In this document: one piece after another, positions 35,019 through 43,810 of the stretch
How the letters are laid out: every line of letters starts with the position of its first letter
Numbering within the stretch: position 1 is the stretch's first letter
NCBI GenBank assembly: GCA_019752335.1
Contig: JAIEMJ010000048.1
Location: 62,001-126,000, forward strand
Direction of reading: 5' to 3'
Length of the DNA: 64,000 bases
DNA from: Bryobacteraceae bacterium
Lineage (GTDB): Bacteria > Acidobacteriota > Terriglobia > Bryobacterales > Bryobacteraceae
Program-made: the position numbers and the translations under genes
The notes under the pieces: model-generated
Told to the model about the DNA's origin: nothing
Seen by the model: only the letters and a program-made list of their open reading frames with translations
Database searches by the model: none

Positions 35019-35943
35019 ATGCCTTCACCTTGCGGCCCAGAGTTTTGGTGGAGATCCCCAGCAGGCCCGCCGCGCGCCCGTAGTGATTGCGCGTCTCTTC
35101 GAGCGCGCGCCGGATCGCCTGCCGTTCCAGCACTTCGAGATTGTGCGAGGTTTGCGCCACCGGGGCCGCGGAGGCTCCGGTTTGGGGCAGTTGCAGACGC
35201 GCGGCCGTGATGCGCCCATCGTCCACCAGCAACGCGGAGCGCGATAACACATGCCGCAACTCGCGAATGTTGCCCGGCCAGGCGTAACTCCGCAACCGTT
35301 CCCGCGCGTCGTCGGTCAGGAAGGTGCCCGGATAGCTGCGCTCCAAATGTTGATCGGCCAGCACGTCGACGTCTTCCGGCCGTTCGCGCAACGGCGGGAT
35401 GCGCACCTCCATGCCGCTCAAGCGATGATACAGGTCATGCCGGAATTTGCCTTCGCTGATCATGCGCTCCAAGTCCTGGTTTGTCGCGGCGATCAGGCGG
35501 ACGTCGGAGGAGACTTTCTTCGTGCCGCCCACGCGGTAATACGGTACATGGTCCAGCACGCGGAGTAGCTTCGCCTGTAGCTTGCCGTCCAGTTCGCCGA
35601 GTTCGTCCAGAAAGAGCGTGCCTTTGTCGGCCAGTTCCAGCAGACCCGGCTTGCTCCCCAACGCCCCACTGAAGGCGCCCTTCTCATAGCCGAAAAGCTC
35701 GCTCTCCATCAGGTGTTCCGGGATGGCCGCACAGTTGATGTCCACCCAGTCCCGGCTGGCGCGCAGGGAGAAGTGATGAATCGCGCGCGCGATCACCTCC
35801 TTGCCGCTGCCGCTCTCGCCCGTGACGAGCACGGCTTCGTTCGTCCGCGCGACCCGGCGAACCAAGTCGAGCAGACGGCGCATGGGCGCGCTTGCGAACA
35901 GGGCTTTGACGCCCAGTAATTCCCAGCTCTCAGTTTCAGGCAT
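34990..35943 (-). CDS. Sigma-54 activator without sensor domain
   Basis: 317 residues. An AAA+ sigma-54 interaction domain starts almost at once (residues 15-250): Walker A G-E-S-G-S-G-K-E, loop 1 G-A-F-S-G-A (the usual GAFTGA with Ser for Thr), Walker B G-T-L-F-L-D-E-L-G-E-L, and R-fingers after L-R-E-R-P-E-D-V. A Fis-type HTH closes the protein (A-A-G-L-L-G-I-S-T-K-T-L-G-R-K-V). There is no receiver, GAF or PAS domain, so activity must be set by another protein, as with PspF-like activators. The overlapping PilZ gene is a candidate partner. Confidence 0.92.
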   Translation of the reverse strand: MPETESWELLGVKALFASAPMRRLLDLVRRVARTNEAVLVTGESGSGKEVIARAIHHFSLRASRDWVDINCAAIPEHLMESELFGYEKGAFSGALGSKPGLLELADKGTLFLDELGELDGKLQAKLLRVLDHVPYYRVGGTKKVSSDVRLIAATNQDLERMISEGKFRHDLYHRLSGMEVRIPPLRERPEDVDVLADQHLERSYPGTFLTDDARERLRSYAWPGNIRELRHVLSRSALLVDDGRITAARLQLPQTGASAAPVAQTSHNLEVLERQAIRRALEETRNHYGRAAGLLGISTKTLGRKVKAYGLEAVSQY

Positions 35944-36002
35944 ACGAAGGTATGCTTGGCTTTTCGGACAATTTGTCCGGAGTATGAGAACTTCTGGGCT
36001 AA

Positions 36003-37550
36003 CTACGGAGCGGGGGCGAAGCGCTTGAAGAAGCTCGAGTCCTTCCAGCGCGGACGCGCGGGCTGGTTCGCGGTATCCTCAATGGCCGCTTGCAGGATGC
36101 GGTTGAAGCGAACGGCCTCTTCCTTTTCCACGGGCTGGGCCAGGTCGTCCTTCTCGCCGTGATAACGGTTGCGCGTCCAGTTTTTCATCGTCTCGTCTTC
36201 GCGCGTGCCGGGGACGGCGTCGAACTTGAAGGCCAGCGACGGAATGCCCTGGCGGATAAAGCTGTACTGGTCGCTGCGCGTGAAACGGCGGCGCAGCGGT
36301 TCGCGATCCGCCGCCACGGGGATGCCCTGGGCTTCGCTGACGCGGCGGAAGCGGTCGCCGAGGTCGCTTTCGTCCAGGCCCAGCACCATGATGCCCTTCA
36401 AGGGCACTAGAGGCAGGAACATGTCCATGTTGAAGTCCGCCACCAGGAAGGAACGCGACACCGGCGGACGGTTCGCGAAGAACTTGGAACCCAACAAGCC
36501 GTTTTCCTCGCCCGTCACCGCCAAAACAATGATGCTGCGTTTTGTTTCTTTCGTGCGCAGGCCGCGCGCGATCTCAATCAACGACGCGACGCCGGAGGCA
36601 TTGTCCATGGCCCCGTTGAAGCCTTTGCCCAAATGGTCCAGGTGCGCGGAGAGGACCACGTATTCGTTTTTAAGGGCCGGGTCCGAACCGCGCTTCAGCC
36701 CGGCGACATTCTGCGAACCGAGCTTCGTCTCCCGGAAGACGGCCTTGGCGCGCAGTTTGGCCGGCAGCGCGAAGTGGGGCAGCGCCGCATCGGCTTCCAC
36801 TTTGGCGAGCAGGCTCGCCACCGTATGTCCCGAACCGGCCAGCAACTTCTCCGCGCCCGCTGGACTTACGCTGAACGACACGCGATTCCCCTCGCCGTCC
36901 TGCAGCTCCGGAATCGCCAGTTGCAGACTCGGCCGGTCCCGCATAGCGGCGGCGCGTTCCCAGGGAATGTCGCTGGTGCGCGGATTCGCGAAGGTGATGG
37001 TCCCGATGGCGCCCGCCTCCCGCAACGCCTTCCAGCGCTCGACGCCCTGCGCATGGGCCGCCAACGCGCCGGGGATGCGCTTCGGCGCGCCGCTGAGAAA
37101 GAAAGCGACCTTGCCCTTCAGGTTCACGCCCGCCAGGTCGTCGTGGTTCGCCTCGGGCAGATGCAGGCCGTAGCCGATGAAGACGATGCCGGCTTCCACA
37201 ATATCGCGGGACGTGCCGTTCTTGGCCAGAATGAAGTCGTCGCCGAAGGTGAGGGGTTTGCCGTCGAGTTCGACGAAGCTATCCACTTCGATGAGACTGC
37301 GCGACAGGAATTCCACCTCTTGCTGGTAGCCACCGGTACCCGGGACAATGCGCTCCAGGCCAGCCCGCCGGAATTGCTGGGCAATGTAGTCCGCGGCGCG
37401 TTTGTGGCCCGGCGAGCCCGACGCGCGGCCCTCCTGCATGCCGTCAGCCAGGAATTCGATATGCGCCCACCAGGCGGCCGCCGCCGGCGATAGCTTCTCC
37501 TGGGCGGTCGCCAGAACTACCAAGAAAAGCACCAGCGCGAGTCGTTTCAT
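36003..37550 (-). CDS. Exported M28 family metallopeptidase
   Basis: 515 residues with a signal peptide (M-K-R-L-A-L-V-L-F-L-V-V-L-A-T-A). A PA-like insert spans about residues 110-250, then the M28 zinc peptidase: His/Asp in L-S-A-H-L-D-H, Asp in M-D-N-A-S-G, Glu-Glu in T-G-E-E-N-G and Asp in A-D-F-N-M-D. The last zinc-ligand position reads R-S-D-Q-Y-S-F, with Gln where many M28 enzymes have His. It would release N-terminal residues from peptides in the periplasm. It appears to be monocistronic or the first gene of a leftward pair with no downstream partner. Confidence 0.9.
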   Translation of the reverse strand: MKRLALVLFLVVLATAQEKLSPAAAAWWAHIEFLADGMQEGRASGSPGHKRAADYIAQQFRRAGLERIVPGTGGYQQEVEFLSRSLIEVDSFVELDGKPLTFGDDFILAKNGTSRDIVEAGIVFIGYGLHLPEANHDDLAGVNLKGKVAFFLSGAPKRIPGALAAHAQGVERWKALREAGAIGTITFANPRTSDIPWERAAAMRDRPSLQLAIPELQDGEGNRVSFSVSPAGAEKLLAGSGHTVASLLAKVEADAALPHFALPAKLRAKAVFRETKLGSQNVAGLKRGSDPALKNEYVVLSAHLDHLGKGFNGAMDNASGVASLIEIARGLRTKETKRSIIVLAVTGEENGLLGSKFFANRPPVSRSFLVADFNMDMFLPLVPLKGIMVLGLDESDLGDRFRRVSEAQGIPVAADREPLRRRFTRSDQYSFIRQGIPSLAFKFDAVPGTREDETMKNWTRNRYHGEKDDLAQPVEKEEAVRFNRILQAAIEDTANQPARPRWKDSSFFKRFAPAP

Positions 37551-37563
37551 GGGGGTCTATCTC

Positions 37564-37968
37564 CTAGGCGATGCCAAGCCACCGTTTCGCCAGCGGTTCG
37601 GCGGCATCGAGACGGTCGTCGAGCGGTTCACGGCCAATCACTTCGCCCGCCTCGCGGAAGACGAGGTGAATGCCATCGGCCGAGGGCTCCAGGTCCAGTT
37701 GCTTGTCGCGCGCTTCCAGTCGCAGGACGTTACCCAGCCACAGCGGACGCACCTTCAAGCGCAGGCCATAGCCCAGCGTGGCGCAGTGGCCCAGCAGGCT
37801 GCGCGTGAATTCGCCCTCGCGTAGTTGCTTCACGAAAGGCTCCGCGGCAACCGCGGCGGCGCGCTCATTGGCCCGCGCTTCCTGCTTGCGGCGAACTTCG
37901 GCGGGGTCGCGCTCGGCTTGGTTTTCCAGCGCTTTCAGGTTGTTTTCGAGGCTATCGAGATAACTCAT
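37564..37968 (-). CDS. Conserved-looking hypothetical protein
   Basis: 134 residues, no family recognised. The first 45 residues are charged and helical (L-E-N-N-L-K-A-L-E-N-Q-A-E-R then R-R-K-Q-E-A-R-A-N-E-R-A-A-A), a likely coiled coil. The remainder is a compact alternating region (G-Y-G-L-R-L-K-V-R-P-L-W-L-G-N-V-L-R-L-E) that looks like a beta sheet. No signal peptide or membrane span is present. It starts 4 bases after the fabH stop on the same strand, so it is very likely cotranscribed with fabH. Function unknown. Confidence 0.7.
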   Translation of the reverse strand: MSYLDSLENNLKALENQAERDPAEVRRKQEARANERAAAVAAEPFVKQLREGEFTRSLLGHCATLGYGLRLKVRPLWLGNVLRLEARDKQLDLEPSADGIHLVFREAGEVIGREPLDDRLDAAEPLAKRWLGIA

Positions 37969-37971
37969 GGC

Positions 37972-38964
37972 TTACCACTGCATCAAAAAGCCGGCCCAGG
38001 TAAGGCCCGCGCCGAAACCGACGACGAGAATGATATCGCCTTCTTTAAAGGCTTGCCGATCCAGGCAGTCGGCCAGGGCCAGTGGAATCGAAGCGGCCAC
38101 GGTGTTGCCCACGGCGTTGACGTTCACCACCCAGCGATCCTCGGGGATGCCCACCTTCTCGCGCAGCGCGTTGATGATGCGCAGATTCGCCTGGTGGATC
38201 AACACCCAACTGACGTTCTCCATCGCCACGGACGCCTTCTCGCAGATGTGCTCAATCAATTCCGCGCCGCGGGCAACCGCAAACTTGAAGAGCTGGCGGC
38301 CTTCCATCTTCACGGACAAAGCGAGTTCGCCATCGGGCGGCGCCAATAGCGGCTGCGGACAAGCGGACCCGCCCACCGGCACCGAATAATAGGCCGCGCC
38401 TTCGCCGTCGCTGCCGATGGACCAGGAGAGCAAACGGCTCTTGCAATCGCTCGTCGTTTCGAGCGCCATCGCCGCGGCGCCGTCGCCCATCAGGATGCGC
38501 GTATTGCGGTCACCGTCGGCCAAAAACTTGGTCGGCGTGTCGCTGCACACCAGCAGGATGCGCTTGGCGAAACCGGTCGCCAGGAAGTTGATCGCCGTCA
38601 GAAAGCCAATGGCCGCGCCGGAGCAGGCGGCGTTCAGGTCAAACGCACCGATCGGCCCCAAGGCCAAGCGATGCGCGATCGCCGGAGCCGTCGGGCACAG
38701 CAGGTACTCGGGCGTAAATGTCGAGCAAATCAGCATGTCCGGCACGAAGCCGGGCACCTGCGCGAGCACTTTGCGCGAGGCCTCTTCGGCCAGCGACAGC
38801 GTCGTCTCGTCGCCCTCTGACTTGTAGCGCGTCTCCACGCCACAGCGGCTTTCAATCCAAGAAGTCTCCACGCCCAACTGCTTCGCCAGTTCGACATTCG
38901 ACAACTTCGTGCGAGGGAGAGCAGTGCCACAGCCGGCAATGCGAAAACGGAAGCGATCGATCAC
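37972..38964 (-). CDS. fabH: 3-oxoacyl-ACP synthase III (KAS III)
   Basis: 330 residues, normal KAS III length. The catalytic triad is visible: Cys114 in L-N-A-A-C-S-G-A, His in L-I-H-Q-A-N-L-R-I, and Asn in A-V-G-N-T-V-A-A-S. It condenses an acyl-CoA with malonyl-ACP to start fatty-acid or related chain synthesis in the cytosol. There is no fab operon around it; instead a divergent reductase and a methyltransferase follow at 39059-40849, so a role in a dedicated lipid or secondary metabolite is possible. It reads away from those genes. Confidence 0.93.
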   Translation of the reverse strand: MIDRFRFRIAGCGTALPRTKLSNVELAKQLGVETSWIESRCGVETRYKSEGDETTLSLAEEASRKVLAQVPGFVPDMLICSTFTPEYLLCPTAPAIAHRLALGPIGAFDLNAACSGAAIGFLTAINFLATGFAKRILLVCSDTPTKFLADGDRNTRILMGDGAAAMALETTSDCKSRLLSWSIGSDGEGAAYYSVPVGGSACPQPLLAPPDGELALSVKMEGRQLFKFAVARGAELIEHICEKASVAMENVSWVLIHQANLRIINALREKVGIPEDRWVVNVNAVGNTVAASIPLALADCLDRQAFKEGDIILVVGFGAGLTWAGFLMQW

Positions 38965-39058
38965 GCGGAGAAAACTCCGGTGGCGTGCAGACTTGAGGGA
39001 AGCATCGCTCTCATGGTCGCACAGTTCCCCGCCGCGTATCTGCTATCCTGACGGATTC

Positions 39059-40051
39059 ATGTCTTTGCTCCTGACCGGCGCCACCGGACTCGTCGGCCGC
39101 CTGCTCCTCGAAGAAACCGGCGGCTTGCCCGTCCTGGCCGTCGCACGCCGTCCCCTGCGTTTGGACGGTCCCGGACGGGTGATTCTGGGCGACTTGGCTG
39201 ACCCTTCGTTCCACCTGGACGCCCACGCCCACGAGATTACCGAAATCATCCACTGCGCCGCCGCCGTGCGCTTCGATCTGCCCCTCGCCGAAGCCCGCGC
39301 GATCAACACCGAGGCCACGGTTCGCCTGCTGAACCTGGCGCGCCGCGCGCCGCGCCTGCGCAAGTTTACCCACGTCAGCACCGTCTACGTCATGGGCAAC
39401 GACGAAGGGCGACTGCCCGAAGGGCCTTATCAAGCCCTCAGTTATCCGAATACCTACGAGCAATCGAAGGCCGAGGCCGAGCAACACGTCCTCGCCGCCG
39501 CGCGCGACCTGCCCGTGCAAGTGGTGCGCCTCAGCTCCATCGCCGGCAACGCCCGCACCGGCGTGGTGACGCAATTCAACCATGTCCATCAGTTGCTGAA
39601 GCTCTTTCCGCGCCGCATCTTCCCGGTCGCGCCCGGCCACGCCGACCTGCCCGTCGACCTGATCGCCGAGGACTGGACCGTACCCGCCCTCTGGCACCTC
39701 CACCAACACGGCTTCGTGCCCGGCAGCGTCGCCCACCTCTCCGCCGGACCCGGCGCCGCCATCCGCCTGGGCGACATGATGTCGCTCTGCGCCGAGATCT
39801 TCGATTGCCCGCCGCCCGAACTCGTCCCGCTCCCCGAATTCGACCGCTTCCTCAAACGCCGCCTCGGCGGACTCACCGGCCGCCTCATGGAGGCCCTCGG
39901 GCTCTTCCTGCCCCACCTGGGCCGCGACCAAAGCTTCCTGAACGCCGACACCCTGGCCCGTTTGCCGCAGCCCCCGCCCTCCGTGGAGAGCTTCCTGCCC
40001 TCCATCGTCCACTATTGCCGCGTCGGCGAGCCGGTGCTGGCCGCGCGGTAA
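39059..40051 (+). CDS. NAD(P)-dependent SDR/epimerase-like reductase
   Basis: 330 residues from ATG 39059, giving an immediate Rossmann start M-S-L-L-L-T-G-A-T-G-L-V-G-R. The catalytic Y-x-x-x-K occurs in T-Y-E-Q-S-K. The order resembles extended SDR proteins of the NAD-binding-4 (thioester reductase-like) group, with H-C-A-A-A-V-R-F-D after strand four. A role in fatty acyl or polyketide reduction is inferred. It is followed six bases later by a methyltransferase gene and lies divergent to fabH, an arrangement that suggests a small lipid-modifying cluster. Confidence 0.85.
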   Translation: MSLLLTGATGLVGRLLLEETGGLPVLAVARRPLRLDGPGRVILGDLADPSFHLDAHAHEITEIIHCAAAVRFDLPLAEARAINTEATVRLLNLARRAPRLRKFTHVSTVYVMGNDEGRLPEGPYQALSYPNTYEQSKAEAEQHVLAAARDLPVQVVRLSSIAGNARTGVVTQFNHVHQLLKLFPRRIFPVAPGHADLPVDLIAEDWTVPALWHLHQHGFVPGSVAHLSAGPGAAIRLGDMMSLCAEIFDCPPPELVPLPEFDRFLKRRLGGLTGRLMEALGLFLPHLGRDQSFLNADTLARLPQPPPSVESFLPSIVHYCRVGEPVLAAR

Positions 40052-40057
40052 ACTCCC

Positions 40058-40849
40058 ATGACCTTCACGCGCCCCGCGAGCGACTGGATCGACGGCAAGA
40101 TTCCAGTCTTCGCGCCGCTCACGCCCGACGAGCGCGCCGCCAGCCGCTACGACCGCGACTTCAGCGTCCCCGACGTCTACACCGGCATCGCCTTCGGCCA
40201 TCGCCTCTTCGGCTCCGGCGCCGCCGAAGGACTGTACCGCACCGTCAGCGCGCTGCTGCTGGCTACGCCGAAGCCGCCCGAAGCCGTCCTTGACCTCGGC
40301 TGCGGCGTCGGCCGCGTCCTCTACGACTGTGCCCCCGCCTGGCCCGCCACCCGCTTCCTCGGCATCGACCTCTCCTACAACATATGCCGCCGCGCGTCGG
40401 CGCTGCTGAAGTCAAATCAGCCGGTGCCCTTGCCCGGCATGGCGCGCTGGGGTTGGCCCGGCATGGTCTTCAACGGCGCCCGCACACTCGACAACGTCAC
40501 CATCGCCCAAGCCAGCGCCCTGGACCTGCCCTGCCCGCCCCTCTCCTGCGACGCCGTCCTGGCCACGCTGCTCCTCTGCCGCCTGCCGGATCCAGTAGCC
40601 GGACTCGCCCAGATGGTGCGCGTGCTGCGTCCCGGAGGCAAGCTGATCCTCGCCACGCCCTGCGGCTTCACGACGGAAGAGCCTTGGAGCGCGTTCGTCC
40701 CGGCGGAGAAGATGCGCGAGCATCTGGCCGCCTTCGGCCTGCGCATCGACGAATGGATCGAAGACCTCCCCTACCGCGAGCGCATCGACGCCCAAGGCAA
40801 CGCCCACGACTGGCGGGTCCGCGTCATCGCGGCGACTTGCGGCGTGTAG
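40058..40849 (+). CDS. Class I SAM-dependent methyltransferase
   Basis: 263 residues. Motif I is V-L-D-L-G-C-G-V-G-R-V-L near residue 83, followed by an acidic strand end (L-G-I-D-L-S), D-A-V-L-A-T-L-L-L-C-R-L and the post-motif V-L-R-P-G-G-K-L-I-L-A-T-P. The roughly 80-residue N-terminal extension (with D-R-D-F-S-V-P-D-V-Y) is of the kind that recognises a small molecule or lipid. The gene starts six bases after the SDR stop and is coexpressed with it. The acceptor is unknown. Confidence 0.87.
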   Translation: MTFTRPASDWIDGKIPVFAPLTPDERAASRYDRDFSVPDVYTGIAFGHRLFGSGAAEGLYRTVSALLLATPKPPEAVLDLGCGVGRVLYDCAPAWPATRFLGIDLSYNICRRASALLKSNQPVPLPGMARWGWPGMVFNGARTLDNVTIAQASALDLPCPPLSCDAVLATLLLCRLPDPVAGLAQMVRVLRPGGKLILATPCGFTTEEPWSAFVPAEKMREHLAAFGLRIDEWIEDLPYRERIDAQGNAHDWRVRVIAATCGV

Positions 40850-40864
40850 GGTCCGCGACCGGCT

Positions 40865-41218
40865 TCCTTGTTGCCGCCTGTCGCACACCCACCGGCCACG
40901 CACGTAGTCGCGGACGCCTGGGGGGCGTCATGGAGGCCAGAAACCACCCGATTGCCGCAGAAAAAATGTTGCTGGCTGCCGAAACCCGGACAGCCCATCG
41001 CGTGAGCGATGGGGCCACGCACGCAGAATATCGCTGTTTTGCTGGGGTTTTCGCGGGAAAGTGGCGGAACGTGCCCCGCCGCTTAGCGAGTGGGTCCCAA
41101 AAGAATCAATGGTTCACAAGCTGGTTTCTTGAGAGTCAGTGGCTCGCTCTCAGCGGCGCCATTTTACACCGTCGCTCTCGGCTAGTTTCATCCTCCGTTG
41201 CCGCCCCGGAGGAAAGCC
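40865..41218. repeat. Dispersed repeat, copy 2 (longest)
   Basis: Begins TTGCCGCCTGTCGCAC near 40870, contains CACGTAGTCGCGGACGCC at 40899-40916 and AAGAATCAATGG near 41101, and ends with TCCTCCGTTGCCGCCCCGG near 41196-41214. Shorter versions occur at 31025, 44395 and (reverse) 59386. Its right end lies inside a DUF433 gene, which it truncates. It has no inverted ends or transposase. Confidence 0.6.
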
Positions 41219-41330
41219 GCTCCAGAATCTCCTGAATGGTGATCCGGTGGCCGCGAATGCACGGTTTGCCGAACCGTACGTCAGCATTCGTGGTGATCCG
41301 CTCGAGTAGTGAGATCTGCACTTCCGGCAT
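41136..41330 (-). pseudogene. DUF433 antitoxin gene truncated by a repeat
   Basis: 64 residues from the ATG at 41328-41330. The first 40 are a DUF433 N-terminal half (I-T-T-N-A-D-V-R-F-G-K-P-C-I-R-G-H-R-I-T-I-Q-E-I-L-E-R-L). From G-A-A-T-E-D-E-T on, the sequence is that of repeat copy 2, and the second helical half of the domain is lost. DUF433 proteins are mostly small antitoxin-like HTH proteins paired with PIN toxins; no toxin partner is present here. The remaining peptide probably does not fold. Confidence 0.65.
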
Positions 41331-41369
41331 GCTGGCCTCCACTCACCATTGTAGGTGGCGCGCCCGCCC

Positions 41370-42350
41370 TCAGGGAACGAATAGCACCGCCGCCACGCGG
41401 CCGGACTCGCTCACGTCGGCCGGCCACGGCGGCAGCGTCTGCCAGGCTGGGGCATAACCGAGCGCTTCGGTAACCAGGCGCGCCAGCACTCCAGCGGCGG
41501 CCAGTTCCCGCGTGTTCGACGCCGCAAATACCGAGCCGCCGGGCGCCAGTACCCGGAGCGCCGCCTGCACCAGGGCCGGGTAGTCGGCGAGCGCCTTCCA
41601 CGGCTTCACCCCCCGGCGCCGGTCGCCGACGGCGAACGTGGGAGGGTCGAGAATCACCAGATCGAATCGCTCCCCGGGATGCCGTTCGGCGTAGGCCAGA
41701 TAGGCGAACGCATCCATGCGGAAGAAGCGAGCAGCGGCGGGTTCCAGGCCGTTCAGAGCGAGATTGCGTTTTCCCCATTCCAGGTACCGCGCCGAGACGT
41801 CCACGTTGGTTACGCGCGCGCCCGCCGCGGCCAGCGGCACGGCGAAAGCGCAGGTATAGGCGAACAGATTCAGCACCCGCGGGAGCCCGCGTCGCGCTAA
41901 GGCGCGGCGGTGCTCGCGGTGGTCGAGGAAGAGGCCGGTGGAGAGCCCGTCGTAAAGCCGCACTTCGAAGCGGGACCCGTATTCCCGCACCACCAGCGAT
42001 TCCGGCTGCGCGCGACCCGCGCGCGGGTCGGCCGCGCGCAATTCCTCAGGCTCCCGGCCCCCCAAGCGGCTCCGGTCCCGTACGAACGCTTTGACGTAAA
42101 CCGCCTCGAGCCCCAGTTGCTCCAGCGTCAACCGCGCCGCCCCGGTGACCCAGGATTGCGAGAGGCGGGCGTCTTCATGCACATTCAACACCGCGGCTGG
42201 CCCGTAGCGATCCAGATAGACGCCAGGCACCCCGTCACCGGAGCCATCGAGTAATCGATAGGAAGTCACCGACCCGTCCGCGGAAACAGTCGTGCGCCGC
42301 CGCCCGGCGGCGCCAAGGGAGTCAGCGAACCGGGCTGCCGCAAAATCCAT
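41370..42350 (-). CDS. RlmI-like class I rRNA methyltransferase
   Basis: 326 residues from the ATG at 42348-42350 (M-D-F-A-A-A-R-F-A-D-S-L). The N-terminal half is an EEHEE-like RNA-binding region with G-D-G-V-P-G-V-Y-L-D-R-Y-G. The C-terminal half is a Rossmann methyltransferase with L-N-L-F-A-Y-T-C-A-F-A-V, then D-V-S-A-R-Y-L-E-W, and the base-binding motif L-D-P-P-T-F. This matches the RlmI/RlmK group that makes m5C or m2G in 23S rRNA; the exact base is not known. The PUA domain at the N terminus of RlmI is not present. A 282-base region upstream (42351-42632) shows no gene or clear signal. Confidence 0.88.
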   Translation of the reverse strand: MDFAAARFADSLGAAGRRRTTVSADGSVTSYRLLDGSGDGVPGVYLDRYGPAAVLNVHEDARLSQSWVTGAARLTLEQLGLEAVYVKAFVRDRSRLGGREPEELRAADPRAGRAQPESLVVREYGSRFEVRLYDGLSTGLFLDHREHRRALARRGLPRVLNLFAYTCAFAVPLAAAGARVTNVDVSARYLEWGKRNLALNGLEPAAARFFRMDAFAYLAYAERHPGERFDLVILDPPTFAVGDRRRGVKPWKALADYPALVQAALRVLAPGGSVFAASNTRELAAAGVLARLVTEALGYAPAWQTLPPWPADVSESGRVAAVLFVP

Positions 42351-42632
42351 GGGTGGCGGGCGGAGCGGCCGGTACACTTCCACAGGATAGCAACGTGGCG
42401 CCGCAAGAAAGTTGGGAGAAATCCCCTCAGGGGGTGTTGGGCACGGCCTGACATTCCCTGTCATTCAATTGCAAGAAAATGAGGTGGGGGGAGATCCCCG
42501 AAACATCGTAAGGTTCTAGACCTTGACAGCAGGGAAGGAAGGGAAATGGGATCCAAGACAGCGCTTTGAGAGATGGCAAGGTTGTTTACGGTTTGGATGG
42601 TCGACTGGCGATCAACCGCGCCCGGCGCACGT

Positions 42633-43673
42633 CTATGCCATACTGACCTTAATCATCTCTAAGTGCTTTTGAGTCTTGAGGTATTCAACGAGCGCTGCCG
42701 TGTATTCGGTTACTGACTCGACATCCACAACTTCTAAGAGTTCCATTCCCGCTCGAGATAGTGATACTCCATGCAGTCGTAACTCTTTTCCAGCCTCTTG
42801 TCCCTCCGTCGGTTGGAATCCCCAACTGGTACGCTGATAAGTTGCTGGGAGCTGAACGTGATTCTCGCGAATAATGCAAGGACCATAGTCGGTCCATGAG
42901 TTAAAGTCCGGAATGATCAGTCCATACTCGTGTAGGACATTCAAGTCATTGAAACTCAGCCCAAATCTTTGCAGTGAATTTGATCCTGCATTGCCGCCCA
43001 GCGAAACAACCTTGGCCCGCAAGATCTTACTCTCGAGCTTAAGCGAGATCGCCATGGAGCACAATCGGCGAAACAGACTTGCAGCAGGAGCATCAAGTTG
43101 GCCCATTAGCTGGACAGTTCTGATTGAGTATGAAGACGGCCGACGAATCTCGCCAGCCAGGATGCGGCCGAACAAACTCTGCATCTCTTCTGTGCTCTTT
43201 TGGCAGGCCTCTTTCTCGAAGTTGTTGAGCCAATCATCATCAATTGCCGTCGCCGGGGGAGCACTGCGGCCGGTCTCTTGAATAACAGAATCCCCCTGAA
43301 TTTCTTGTGCAGCAAGTCTAGCGACATTGTCTAGGTTTATCCGTTCACGAATAATCTTCTGTCCGAATTTCTTGACCGCTGCATGCGCAAACTCGGGAGA
43401 TACGCTCATCTGCGCTGCAATCTGCTCAGCACCTGCTGAAATGATTTTGACGCGAGCCTGTGTCTCCGCACGTTTCTCTTCGGCAACGCCTTCGAGGAGC
43501 GCAATTGGTATTTCTATTGCGGCCGCACACAGCTGACTGAATGCTTTGAGTGCATTCCTCCGAATAGGCGCCGGAAGAGTCGAACCAGAAATTAAATCTC
43601 CCGCTAGTAGCATAGATAATGCACCACTATCCTCATCGTCCGGAGATGGCTTGAGTCCAAGGTTGATGCTCAT
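42633..43673 (-). CDS. DUF2806 protein on lower-GC island
   Basis: 346 residues. The core W-L-N-N-F-E-K-E-A, S-T-E-E-M-Q-S-L-F-G-R-I-L-A-G-E-I and P-S-S-Y-S-I-R-T-V-Q-L-M is diagnostic of DUF2806. Helical N terminus with Ala-rich segments; no membrane span, nuclease motif or P-loop seen. The family has no known function but is scattered among mobile and phage-related islands. Base composition is clearly lower in GC than neighbours and codon use differs (many AT-ending codons). It is flanked by a truncated DUF433, an intact DUF433 and inverted repeats, so recent acquisition is likely. Confidence 0.8.
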   Translation of the reverse strand: MSINLGLKPSPDDEDSGALSMLLAGDLISGSTLPAPIRRNALKAFSQLCAAAIEIPIALLEGVAEEKRAETQARVKIISAGAEQIAAQMSVSPEFAHAAVKKFGQKIIRERINLDNVARLAAQEIQGDSVIQETGRSAPPATAIDDDWLNNFEKEACQKSTEEMQSLFGRILAGEIRRPSSYSIRTVQLMGQLDAPAASLFRRLCSMAISLKLESKILRAKVVSLGGNAGSNSLQRFGLSFNDLNVLHEYGLIIPDFNSWTDYGPCIIRENHVQLPATYQRTSWGFQPTEGQEAGKELRLHGVSLSRAGMELLEVVDVESVTEYTAALVEYLKTQKHLEMIKVSMA

Positions 43674-43810
43674 AAAGTTTACTTATATTCCTACAGAATG
43701 CAACAACAACGCAAGGCCACTACGGGCCATGGAGGAGCGTTGACTGGCAGGAGGGTTAACCCGCACCGGAAAAGTCTCGTTCGATCAGAACCAAATATCA
43801 ACCGCGCCAT

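Noticed and set aside
39011-40201. A 396-residue minus-strand frame over the SDR and methyltransferase genes
   Set aside because: Composition typical of a shadow frame; both plus-strand genes have clear catalytic motifs.
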